Shown one piece after another: positions 8,450 through 14,559 of a stretch of 20,039 bases of DNA. Under the pieces are notes generated by a model. That model worked only from the letters and a program-made list of their open reading frames with translations, did no database searches and had not been told where the DNA came from. A program made the position numbers and the translations under genes. Every line of letters starts with the position of its first letter. The stretch's first letter is position 1. Source of the stretch: a virus; IMG/VR virus record IMGVR_UViG_3300031539_000409, positions 1-20,039 of that record; one strand, 5' to 3'.

Positions 8450-9174
8450 TGACGGAAACTCCGGTGGTGGTTATCGAAGAGCCCAAAGGCACGCCCGAGC
8501 AGCCTAATTTTCGTGGACGCAGCGTCCTGATTGCGATCCCGACCTACGACGGCAAGGTTCAGGTTGAGACCATGGGCTGCGTGCTTCAGGCAGCAGACAT
8601 GATCAGGGGGTTTGGCGGGCAATGCGGCATCACCTACGTCAAAGGCTACCCGCACATTGCCAAGGCGCGGAATGCGTTGGCCAAGCATTTTTGCGCATCT
8701 CTGGCGACTGATCTGTTGTTTTTGGATGCCGACATCGAGTTCAGCCCGTCCGCGCTGCCGTTTTGCATGGCGCAGGACAAGGACATCATCGGTGTTGCCT
8801 GCCGGGTCAGGGATGACAAGGTGAGATACAAAGTTCACCTCAGAGAGCGCGATGGGGTCTACGAGGCCGAGGGCTCTCTGCTCAAGGCCGATCGTATGGG
8901 AACCGGCTTCATGCTGATCAAGCGGCAGGTCATGGAGACGCTTCGCAAGAGTGTTCCGACGTACCGGCAGGACGGTCAGGACTATCCGCTGCTCTTTCAT
9001 ATGCCGGTGACTGAAGAGGGCTATGTCGGTGAGGACTATTACTTCTGCGATCTCGCGCGGGAAGCCGGGTTTGAGCTTTTCCTGAGCCCGCAGCCAGTCA
9101 TGACGCATTACGGGGCCAAAGCTTACAGCGGCTCTTTTGCCGACGACATACTCACCAAGGAAGAGGCTGCCTGA
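8449..9174 (+). CDS. Phage glycosyltransferase, GT-A fold
   Basis: A 241-aa protein. After ~20 variable residues a Rossmann-like strand appears (SVLIAIPTYDGKV, residues 25-37). It is followed by HIAKARNALAKHF (69-81) and the nucleotide-sugar/metal site LLFLDADIEF with DAD at 93-95. MGTGFMLIKR lies at 150-159, the GED acceptor/catalytic motif at 194-196 (YVGEDYYFCDLAREAGF), and His220 in the MTHYGA segment. This is the motif order of small GT-A glycosyltransferases found in many tailed phages. Donor and acceptor cannot be told from sequence. ATG 8449 (TGATG overlap) is preferred; an in-frame GTG lies one codon earlier at 8446. No signal peptide, so cytoplasmic. Between tail genes, it may glycosylate a virion protein or alter host surface glycans; this is inference. 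Confidence 0.88.
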   Translation: MTETPVVVIEEPKGTPEQPNFRGRSVLIAIPTYDGKVQVETMGCVLQAADMIRGFGGQCGITYVKGYPHIAKARNALAKHFCASLATDLLFLDADIEFSPSALPFCMAQDKDIIGVACRVRDDKVRYKVHLRERDGVYEAEGSLLKADRMGTGFMLIKRQVMETLRKSVPTYRQDGQDYPLLFHMPVTEEGYVGEDYYFCDLAREAGFELFLSPQPVMTHYGAKAYSGSFADDILTKEEAA

Positions 9175-9860
9175 TGGCGACAAGCGGCACGACTGATTTC
9201 GATCTGGATATGACGGAAGTCATCGAGGAAGCTTTCGAGCGCGCGGGTTTGGAAGCCCGCACAGGCTACCACTTCCGCACAGCACGCCGATCGCTCGATC
9301 TGATGATGATCGACTGGGCCAACCGTGGTCTCAACTTGTGGCAGATCGACGAGCAGAGCCAAGCGCTGACCGCTTCCACGGCTCAGTACGCCCTCGCCGA
9401 CGGTACCGTGGATGTCATCGAGCACATGATCAGGACCGGATCAGGTAGCTCGCAGGCCGACTACAATCTTAACCGGATCTCAGTCTCGCGCTGGGCCAAC
9501 CTCACCAACAAGAATACCGAAGGCAGGCCGACAGAGGTCTGGTTCGACAAGCAAACCGGCGAGACGATCGAGGCTAACCTGTGGCCCATCCCTGACGCGA
9601 GCACCTACACGCTGGTTTACTGGCGGCTCCGGCGGATCGAGGACACGGGCACGGACGGCGCTAACACCATGGACATCCGGCACCACTTCCTGCCGGCGCT
9701 GGTTTCCGGGCTGGCCTACAACATCGCCATGAAGACCACGGGCGTCGAGATACGGGTGCCGCACTTAAAAGCTCAGTATGAAGAAGATTTCGATCTCGCA
9801 TCACAGCGGGACCGGGAGACCGCCTCATTGCGCTTGGTGCCACGGATTGCTCACGTTTAG
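9174..9860 (+). CDS. Conserved virion structural protein, 228 aa
   Basis: The N-terminus DFDLDMTEVIEEAFERAGLE, followed by TARRSLDLMMIDWANRGLN and LWQIDEQSQALTA, is a conserved signature I recall in virion proteins of marine podoviruses and siphoviruses. It is often annotated only as structural protein or tail accessory. Helices dominate residues 8-60 and again 165-210 (RHHFLPALVSGLAYNIAMK), with a beta-rich middle. The fold is in the size range of neck or tail accessory proteins such as P22 gp4. A purine-rich AAGGAAGAGG at 9157-9166 precedes the ATG, which overlaps the glycosyltransferase stop (TGATG). It probably sits at the neck or tail. The exact function is not proven by sequence. Confidence 0.8.
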   Translation: MATSGTTDFDLDMTEVIEEAFERAGLEARTGYHFRTARRSLDLMMIDWANRGLNLWQIDEQSQALTASTAQYALADGTVDVIEHMIRTGSGSSQADYNLNRISVSRWANLTNKNTEGRPTEVWFDKQTGETIEANLWPIPDASTYTLVYWRLRRIEDTGTDGANTMDIRHHFLPALVSGLAYNIAMKTTGVEIRVPHLKAQYEEDFDLASQRDRETASLRLVPRIAHV

Positions 9861-9872
9861 ACATGGCGAAGT

Positions 9873-10139
9873 ATGGAAGCTTTGATCAAGAACGCATGGC
9901 TGCAACTGGGCGCGGTGGGGATCGTTGCGATATCCGGATGGGTCGTCTCCATGATGTGGAGAAAGGACATGGCTGCTCTGCTGAAAGATGTGAAAGCGGA
10001 GAGGGAAGCCATGAGACTGGAGCGGGAAGAGTGGCGAAGGGACAGCGAGCAGCGCTCAAAAGCTTTCCAAACGGTCGTCAGCGAGAACACCAAGACGCTG
10101 GCGATCCTTGCGGAGCGAGTGAAATTTCCGCGATTGTGA
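9873..10139 (+). CDS. Holin-like small membrane protein with coiled-coil tail
   Basis: An 88-aa protein with one clear transmembrane helix at residues ~9-29 (WLQLGAVGIVAISGWVVSMM). A highly charged helical region follows (about 30-75, KAEREAMRLEREEWRRDSEQ), and then a short tail. One N-terminal membrane helix plus a coiled coil suits a small holin, an inner-membrane spanin-like protein or a membrane-anchored accessory protein. No lipobox protein is embedded in it, so a classical Rz/Rz1 pair is not supported, and no endolysin is in the window. It starts 12 bases after the previous stop. A second reading frame (9863-10225) stays open right through it, so the frame choice rests on the protein's sensible membrane and coiled-coil character. 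Confidence 0.68.
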   Translation: MEALIKNAWLQLGAVGIVAISGWVVSMMWRKDMAALLKDVKAEREAMRLEREEWRRDSEQRSKAFQTVVSENTKTLAILAERVKFPRL

Positions 10140-10225
10140 AGGCGAACTGCAAGGCTGCCAGAGCTTTCAGGGCTGCGTTGATGAAGAGGTACCCCAAAGC
10201 CAATCTAAAAGCGGCACACAGATGA
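10136..10225 (+). CDS. Possible 29-aa basic peptide
   Basis: A very short ORF, GTG start, protein KANCKAARAFRAALMKRYPK and then ANLKAAHR. It has about nine Lys/Arg residues and no acidic ones, with helix-like character. Its GTG overlaps the stop of the holin-like gene (GTGA) and its TGA overlaps the ATG of the next gene (ATGA). It therefore fills the only 82-base gap in the block using the same coupling rules as its neighbours. It could instead be the tail of the 120-aa frame starting at 9863, or noncoding. No homology is recognised. Confidence 0.38.
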   Translation: MKANCKAARAFRAALMKRYPKANLKAAHR

Positions 10226-10548
10226 GTAATGTCCGCTACGCCTCTGGAAAGCATGCCTTTGGGTTTTGTGATCGTTGTGGCTTTCGATATCCGTATCTCG
10301 AACTCCAAGACCAAATCATCAACGAGAATGTTTCGGGGCTCAAGGTCTGCGATGACTGCCTCGATATCGACCACGAGCAGCTTCGTCTCGGCGAGACCCC
10401 GATCCTCGATCCGCAAAGCCTCGAAGATCCCCGTCCTGACATAGCGCAGGCTGCCAGCCGATCCTTCTTCGGCTGGAAGCCGGTGGGCCATCCTCTGACC
10501 AACATCGCCAGAACGGCTCTCGGCACCGTCACCATCGTTATCACCTGA
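10222..10548 (+). CDS. Zinc-ribbon-like phage protein, 108 aa
   Basis: Two CxxC knuckles are plain: FCDRCGFRYP with Cys16/Cys19, and GLKVCDDCLDIDH with Cys43/Cys46. The 23-residue spacer is typical of a four-cysteine zinc ribbon. The motif order, followed by DPQSLEDPRPD (about residues 62-72), matches a small protein family I recall from marine and roseobacter-type phages, usually of unknown function. The C-terminal ~25 residues are more hydrophobic (ARTALGTVTIVIT). A structural zinc site is inference from the cysteines. The ATG overlaps the TGA of the short upstream frame (ATGA), and its stop overlaps the strong ribosome-binding site of the next gene. A small virion or DNA/RNA-binding role is possible. 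Confidence 0.78.
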   Translation: MSNVRYASGKHAFGFCDRCGFRYPYLELQDQIINENVSGLKVCDDCLDIDHEQLRLGETPILDPQSLEDPRPDIAQAASRSFFGWKPVGHPLTNIARTALGTVTIVIT

Positions 10549-10552
10549 GGAG
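10547..10552 (+). promoter_or_regulatory. Strong ribosome-binding site GAGGAG
   Basis: GAGGAG lies six bases before the ATG of the 52-aa basic protein and includes the last bases of the upstream TGA. It is one of the best Shine-Dalgarno matches in the window and fixes the start at 10559. Confidence 0.8.
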
Positions 10553-10558
10553 ATCGAT

Positions 10559-10717
10559 ATGAAAAAGTCCGGCCCCATGAAGAACAAGCATGGGGGCAAG
10601 AAGGCTGCCCCGATGAAGAAATATTCCGATGGTGGCGTCGTCAAGAAGACGGTCGCCGCGCGTGGCGGCGGATCTGCCACCTCGGGGAAGAGCCACACGG
10701 TGTATGGCGACAAGTAG
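10559..10717 (+). CDS. Small Lys/Gly-rich basic protein, 52 aa
   Basis: Begins MKKSGPMKNKHGGKKAAPMK, then KYSDGGVVKKTVAARGGGSA, ending TVYGDK. Low-complexity Lys/Gly composition with SDGG and ARGGGSA turns predicts a disordered, strongly basic peptide, a type often seen beside phage structural genes. A strong ribosome-binding site precedes it, implying substantial translation. Its TAG is followed at once by the ATG of the adaptor gene. It could neutralise DNA, act as a small cement or tail component, or be an assembly peptide; none of these is shown by the sequence. Confidence 0.74.
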   Translation: MKKSGPMKNKHGGKKAAPMKKYSDGGVVKKTVAARGGGSATSGKSHTVYGDK

Positions 10718-11359
10718 ATGGCGCTCACCTTCACGACCCTGAAGTCAGCGATCCAAGACTATCTGGAGAACCCCGAGGCTACCTTCGTGGCTGATCTCTC
10801 GATCATCATTACGCAGGCCGAGGACCGCATTCTCCACTCCGTGGAGCTTCCCAACTTCCGTAAGCACTCCGCCGGCACCATGACCTCGGGCAATCGCTTC
10901 CTCTCGATGCCGCCTGATTTCATTCGTGTGCGATCGATCAACTACACGAGTGGCGGCGAGTTCATCCTGATGGTGCAGAAGGAATTGAGCTTCATCGAGG
11001 AGGCGTATCGGGATGCCACGGCGACAGGATTGCCGAAATACTACGCTTACTGGGATGACGATACGGTGCTGATCGGGCCGACACCGAATGCCAATCTGGT
11101 GACCGATTTGCATTATTTTTTCCGTCCGACCTCGATCACGACCTCGGGCGATGGCACCAGTTGGCTCGGCAATAACTTCGAGAGCGTGCTGCTCTACGGC
11201 AGCCTTGTGGAAGCCTACACCTTCATGAAGGGCGAGGAAGACTTGCTGGCGCTCTACACGGGGCGCTACGAGCAGGCACTCGATCTGCTGCGTGAGTTCG
11301 CGGCGCGCAAAAGCACTTCCGATATCTTCCGAAACGGTGAAACGAGGCTAAGAGCATGA
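10718..11359 (+). CDS. Head-tail adaptor / tail tubular A-like protein, 213 aa
   Basis: The helical N-terminus TTLKSAIQDYLE plus ITQAEDRILHSVELPNFRKH leads into a beta stretch (TMTSGNRFLSMPPDFIRVRS). The C-terminus is helical, including WLGNNFESVLLYGSLVEAYT and a YTGRYEQALDLLREF segment. This order is what I recall for podovirus phage adaptor (gp11-like tail tubular A) proteins, which form a ring between portal and tail nozzle. Length is also typical. The downstream 629-aa protein is a plausible partner at the nozzle. The ATG directly abuts the previous TAG, and its own TGA overlaps the next ATG (ATGA). Assignment is by recognised pattern, without an alignment. Confidence 0.75.
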   Translation: MALTFTTLKSAIQDYLENPEATFVADLSIIITQAEDRILHSVELPNFRKHSAGTMTSGNRFLSMPPDFIRVRSINYTSGGEFILMVQKELSFIEEAYRDATATGLPKYYAYWDDDTVLIGPTPNANLVTDLHYFFRPTSITTSGDGTSWLGNNFESVLLYGSLVEAYTFMKGEEDLLALYTGRYEQALDLLREFAARKSTSDIFRNGETRLRA

Positions 11360-11652
11360 TTGGCGTAAGCGGTGGCACGGCGTTAGGCAAAGCGACGGTG
11401 GTGACGACAGACTTCGATAACCACTCCCCAGACAAGTGGGCGTCCTTGGCTGTCAATAAGATCATCTCGATCTCGGTGACCACTCCCGACGCCCTGAAAT
11501 ATCAGGCGACCCAGTACAAAGCACAAATCCAAAACATCATTGCAAACACAGTTGCTTCAGCGCTGATTGCTGAACGGCAAACGATAGCGTTCAAGCTGGC
11601 TGCGATCGGCATGACCGAAGCCGCAGAACTTCTCCGAAAGGATTTAGTGTAA
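11356..11652 (+). CDS. Conserved small phage protein, 98 aa, function unknown
   Basis: A short N-terminal segment precedes [20 protein letters not shown]. Two helices follow (about residues 45-95), including [20 protein letters not shown] and [13 protein letters not shown]. Small proteins with HSPxxWA followed by a helical hairpin are common next to adaptor genes in uncultured phages. I recognise the type but know no function. The start is fixed by a four-base ATGA overlap with the adaptor gene. The TAA at 11650-11652 shares its last base with the ATC proposed as the start of the HNH gene. AAAGGA within its 3' end would be that gene's ribosome-binding site. Confidence 0.75.
   Translation: MIGVSGGTALGKATVVTTDFDNHSPDKWASLAVNKIISISVTTPDALKYQATQYKAQIQNIIANTVASALIAERQTIAFKLAAIGMTEAAELLRKDLV
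11637..11642 (+). promoter_or_regulatory. Putative ribosome-binding site AAAGGA for the ATC-start HNH gene
   Basis: AAAGGA lies nine bases before ATC 11652. It supports initiation at that ATC, since no ATG, GTG or TTG exists in the open part of this frame, which begins after a stop at 11571-11573. Confidence 0.5.
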
Positions 11653-11816
11653 TCAAGCGGTGCCCGAAATGTGGGGAAACAAAACCGCATGTAGATCACA
11701 TCGTTCCGCTTCAGGGTCGAACGGTTACCGGCCTGCATGTTCCATGGAACCTCCGAGTGGTGACAGCCGAAGAGAACCTTCGCAAACACAACCACTTGTT
11801 GAGTAATCTGGAGTAA
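11652..11816 (+). CDS. Minimal HNH endonuclease with apparent ATC start, 54 aa
   Basis: The frame reads [20 protein letters not shown], then [20 protein letters not shown] and [13 protein letters not shown]. It shows a CxxC knuckle (Cys4, Cys7), the catalytic DH pair at 15-16, the GLHVPWNL segment with His29 and Asn33, and the final Asn42 of an HNH site. Phage HNH proteins with this core are usually longer, about 100 or more residues, so the N-terminal part is minimal or lost. The frame has no ATG, GTG or TTG between the stop at 11571-11573 and the catalytic core. The natural start is ATC 11652, at the exact place where TAATG would occur in this operon, with AAAGGA upstream. It may be translated from ATC, be a decayed gene, or reflect a base error. 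It would nick or cleave DNA if made. Confidence 0.7.
   Translation: MKRCPKCGETKPHVDHIVPLQGRTVTGLHVPWNLRVVTAEENLRKHNHLLSNLE
11810..11813 (+). promoter_or_regulatory. Putative ribosome-binding site GGAG for the ATC-start structural gene
   Basis: GGAG lies eight bases before ATC 11822, an ideal spacing, and overlaps the end of the HNH gene. It favours ATC 11822 over the internal TTG at 11915, which would cut off a conserved N-terminus. Confidence 0.6.
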
Positions 11817-11821
11817 ATACA

Positions 11822-12253
11822 ATCGCCATAACCCAAGCGTTATGCACCAGCTTCAAGCAGGAAATTCTTGTCGCTGAGCATGACTTCACGGCTTCGACAG
11901 GCCACACCTTCAATTTGGCGCTTTACCTGTCCACAGCCACGATGGACGCCACCACGACGGCTTACTCGGCAAGCGACGAGACCTCCGGCACCGGCTACAC
12001 CGCGACCGGCGAAATCCTCACCAGCGTCACCCCGGTCACTTCTGGCGTTACGGCTCTTTGTGACTTCGATGACAGAAGCTGGACGACGGCCTCATTCACC
12101 GCGCGCGGCGCGCTGCTCTACAACGACACGCACGCCACCAACGCGGCGGTCTGCGTGCTTGATTTCGGCAGCGACAAGACGGTCTCGACCGGCACCTTCA
12201 CGGTGCAGTTCCCGGCTGCTGATGCGAGCAACGCCATTATCAGGATCGCATAG
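11822..12253 (+). CDS. Conserved small virion protein with apparent ATC start, 143 aa
   Basis: From ATC 11822 the protein reads AITQALCTSFKQEILVAEHD, then GHTFNLALYLSTATMDATTT. It ends in SWTTASFTARGALLYNDT, VCVLDFGSDKTVSTGTFTVQ and AIIRIA. I recall this family from many phages, where it begins Met-Ala-Ile-Thr-Gln-Ala-Leu-Cys. Here the Met position is ATC, with GGAG eight bases upstream. The first conventional start in frame is TTG 11915, which would remove 31 conserved residues, including ITQALCTSFKQE. The beta-rich composition and final TFTVQFP...AIIRIA fit a small structural or tail-associated protein. The gene begins five bases after the HNH stop, and the stop is two bases before the next ATG. 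The function is otherwise unknown. Confidence 0.75.
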   Translation: MAITQALCTSFKQEILVAEHDFTASTGHTFNLALYLSTATMDATTTAYSASDETSGTGYTATGEILTSVTPVTSGVTALCDFDDRSWTTASFTARGALLYNDTHATNAAVCVLDFGSDKTVSTGTFTVQFPAADASNAIIRIA

Positions 12254-12255
12254 CC

Positions 12256-12690
12256 ATGCCGCTTGTTGAGTTCACCAAACTACGCCGCTCGCGCCCTCGT
12301 TTAGAAGCAGACACTGGGTTACCGCACCGTTGTGGTTTTCGTTATGTCGTGGATACCGATCAGGTTTTAGTCGATGGCACAGCCCCCGTGACTGAGTGGG
12401 AAATGTTTCAGATCAATATGGGCGACCATGAATGGACTGAGAATATCGAGAATGTTGGTGAGCGAACCATCCGGGGCGACGGTACAATCAACCTGCCGAC
12501 TGTCGGCGTCCGCGCAACTCAGAAGCGCGACCGTACCGGCGACGTAACTAACCCAGACAAATACGGTTTAGTGCCACGCCGCGTACCTGAGCAAATGGTT
12601 CGCCACGACCGCAAGATGCCGCTGGATATGGACCGTCAGGCACTGGCAGATCGAGGCATCATACTGCCGCCCAAAAGGGCTCAGCCATGA
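12256..12690 (+). CDS. Hypothetical phage protein, 144 aa
   Basis: A charged, Arg-rich protein (MPLVEFTKLRRSRPRLEADT). It includes PVTEWEMFQINMGDHEWTEN and ends in a basic, proline-containing tail (RVPEQMVRHDRKMPLDMDRQ, IILPPKRAQP). There is one Cys and no membrane helix or recognisable enzyme motif. The middle (RTIRGDGTINLPTVGVRATQ) looks beta-rich. No family recognised. The gene is joined on both sides: it starts two bases after the previous stop and its TGA overlaps the next ATG (ATGA). It could be a small virion or assembly protein. Confidence 0.7.
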   Translation: MPLVEFTKLRRSRPRLEADTGLPHRCGFRYVVDTDQVLVDGTAPVTEWEMFQINMGDHEWTENIENVGERTIRGDGTINLPTVGVRATQKRDRTGDVTNPDKYGLVPRRVPEQMVRHDRKMPLDMDRQALADRGIILPPKRAQP

Positions 12691-13403
12691 CCGATTATGT
12701 CGCCCCAACGTCAGGCGGCGAGGGCGGCTGGAGCGGGGCGAGCGGCACCGCAGGAACGCCCAACTTCGCAGCCGCCAGTGAGCAGGCGATTGTCGTTTGG
12801 CCCGGCTTTAACTTCAACAGCGACACGATCACGATCACACTAGAGACCAATGCCCCAGACGATCAGGTCGAGGTCAGTGCGGGCGGGGCTGATGACGATA
12901 CCTGTATCATTCTATCGTGGGTAAGCGCGACAACGGGATCGGCTATTGATTTGGAATGGTCCGGCATGGATGCCGGCGACAGCGGCGTTTGGTTTGCCTT
13001 CGGCGTGGAGAACTCAGATACAACTGAGATGGCTGCAACCGGCTTTTCCGCGACTGATACCGGCGTAAACGAAAACACCTTCACCGGCAGCGTGGCCACC
13101 GACACCGACGACTTGGTGATCACAGGGTCGTTGGCTTTCCGCGACGGCATCGGCACAGGCGATCTTTACACGCCGGGCAGCGGCGAAACCGAGATCGCGG
13201 AGCGTTACGATAGCACCAACGATCAATCGGGATATGCCGGCTACGAGAAAGCCACCGGCACGCCGACAGCTTGCACCGCTGACGCAGCAGACGCTCAGCA
13301 CGACACAGATGTCTTCATTGCAGCAGTGATCCCTACTGCCGCAGCCGGCGGTCTTTCCATCCCTGTGGCCATGAACTCTTATCGACAACTTCACCAAGGC
13401 TAA
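12687..13403 (+). CDS. Beta-rich virion protein (fibre/appendage-like), 238 aa
   Basis: Gly, Thr, Ser, Ala and Asp dominate and charged helices are absent. Segments such as IVVWPGFNFNSDTITITLET and CIILSWVSATTGSAIDLEWS read as antiparallel beta strands, as in small jelly-roll or Ig-like phage decoration domains. It ends GGLSIPVAMNSYRQLHQG. That IPVAM-xxYRQ tail is a recurrent C-terminus I recall from phage structural proteins. No catalytic motif. AAGGG lies upstream of the ATG. It probably belongs to a tail appendage, since the next three genes are also tail-fibre-like; this is inference. Confidence 0.72.
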   Translation: MTDYVAPTSGGEGGWSGASGTAGTPNFAAASEQAIVVWPGFNFNSDTITITLETNAPDDQVEVSAGGADDDTCIILSWVSATTGSAIDLEWSGMDAGDSGVWFAFGVENSDTTEMAATGFSATDTGVNENTFTGSVATDTDDLVITGSLAFRDGIGTGDLYTPGSGETEIAERYDSTNDQSGYAGYEKATGTPTACTADAADAQHDTDVFIAAVIPTAAAGGLSIPVAMNSYRQLHQG

Positions 13404-13406
13404 CAG

Positions 13407-14555
13407 ATGTTCTTGAGGCAAAGCACATCGCAGGTAATCCTCTTTGGACCCTGCCTCGACATCACCAATGGTGTGACCGAAGAGGTCTCGTTGACGCTTG
13501 CCCAAGCCGATATGCGGCTTTCCAAGGATGGCGGTGCTTTCGCCCAGAAGGGCACTGCGGGCAACGCTACCCATGACAGCGACGGCTGGTACTCCACCAC
13601 GCTCAGCACCACCGACACAAATACAGTGGGTGAGTTGATCCTCAATGTGCATCAACCAGCCAATATGCTGCCGGTGTGGAAGCGCTACTGGGTGATCGAA
13701 GAAGCAATCTACGACGCGCTTTTTGGCGCTTCTGGGGCTGGCTTCGATGCCAGCGGTCGGGTGGATGTTGGTTTGTGGCTTGGTACAGCCGCTGCGACGC
13801 CAACGGTGGCGGGTGTTCCTGAAGTTGATGTCACCCATCAGGGCGGCGGCGCGATCCCGGCCCCAGCCGTGACGGGTGTGCCGGATGTAAACATGACACA
13901 CCATGTCGATGTCGCGGCTTCAGTGTCCACGAACAACCTCGATGTCAATGTTGAGACCATGGACGCTGCCGTGATCACCGCAACGGTCATTGCCACCGAC
14001 GCCATCGGGTCTGACGAGCTTGCCACGACCGCCGTGGACGAGATCGCAGATGGGGTCTGGAACGAAGATGCCACCGCTCATCAGACCACCGGCACCTTCG
14101 GTCAGGCTATAGGCGACCCGGTAGCGAACACCGAGACCATCTATGACGCTGTGGTGACCGATGCGACGGGCATCAATGTGGCGACCGATGTGGCAGGCGT
14201 CCTCGATGACACCGGCACCTCCGGCGTGATTGTCGGCACCAACAATGACAAGACCGGCTACACGCTGACAGCGGACTTCCGGGTCAAGAAAAACACGGCG
14301 CTCGCCAACTTCATGTTCCTGATGGTCAGCGACACAGATCACGTCACGCCGGCCACCGGGCTTACCGTGGTTGAGGAACGCTCCATCGATGGCGCTGCCT
14401 TCGGGGCTTGCGCCAACGCCTTCAGCGAACTTTCCGATGGCGTCTACGTGCTTGATCTTGCTGCCGCCGATTTGAACGGCGACGTGATCATGTTCAAGTT
14501 CACCGCAACAGGTGCTGACGCGACCTACGTGACCATCGTTACTCAAACCGAGTAA
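13407..14555 (+). CDS. Tail-fibre-like structural protein with paired domains, 382 aa
   Basis: N-terminal domain (residues ~1-105): MFLRQSTSQVILFGPCLDIT, then EEVSLTLAQADMRLSKDGGA and DSDGWYSTTLSTTDTNTVGE, a recurring phage virion domain. A linker follows with two VxGVPxVxxTH motifs (13806-13838 and 13869-13901). Residues ~205-240 contain TTAVDEIADGVWNEDATAHQ and TTGTFGQAIGDP, another recurrent fibre phrase. The C-terminal domain (~285-382) has a DGAAFGACANAFSELSDGVY segment and LDLAAADLNGD. It looks like a second, diverged member of the same fold class as the N-terminal domain. This is typical of modular phage fibres. No enzyme motif. The start is 3 bases after the preceding TAA with AAGG upstream. 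Confidence 0.78.
   Translation: MFLRQSTSQVILFGPCLDITNGVTEEVSLTLAQADMRLSKDGGAFAQKGTAGNATHDSDGWYSTTLSTTDTNTVGELILNVHQPANMLPVWKRYWVIEEAIYDALFGASGAGFDASGRVDVGLWLGTAAATPTVAGVPEVDVTHQGGGAIPAPAVTGVPDVNMTHHVDVAASVSTNNLDVNVETMDAAVITATVIATDAIGSDELATTAVDEIADGVWNEDATAHQTTGTFGQAIGDPVANTETIYDAVVTDATGINVATDVAGVLDDTGTSGVIVGTNNDKTGYTLTADFRVKKNTALANFMFLMVSDTDHVTPATGLTVVEERSIDGAAFGACANAFSELSDGVYVLDLAAADLNGDVIMFKFTATGADATYVTIVTQTE
13806..13901 (+). repeat. Short linker repeat VxGVPxVxxTH (two copies)
   Basis: Codons 134-144 and 155-165 of the 382-aa protein encode VAGVPEVDVTH and VTGVPDVNMTH. The two 33-base copies at 13806-13838 and 13869-13901 are separated by 30 bases and differ at many synonymous positions. 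Confidence 0.75.
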
Positions 14556-14559
14556 CCCG

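Noticed and set aside
9863-10225. Rz1-type outer spanin embedded in the holin-like gene
   Set aside because: The alternative frame has no signal peptide with lipobox, so a spanin pair is not supported.
11601-11660. Programmed -1 frameshift joining the 98-aa gene to the HNH frame
   Set aside because: The frames are related by -1, but no canonical X XXY YYZ slippery heptamer lies in the shared region; an ATC start with an upstream ribosome-binding site is simpler.
11915-12253. TTG start giving a 112-aa version of the structural protein
   Set aside because: It would remove 31 family-like residues, including ITQALCTSFKQE, and has no better ribosome-binding site than ATC 11822.
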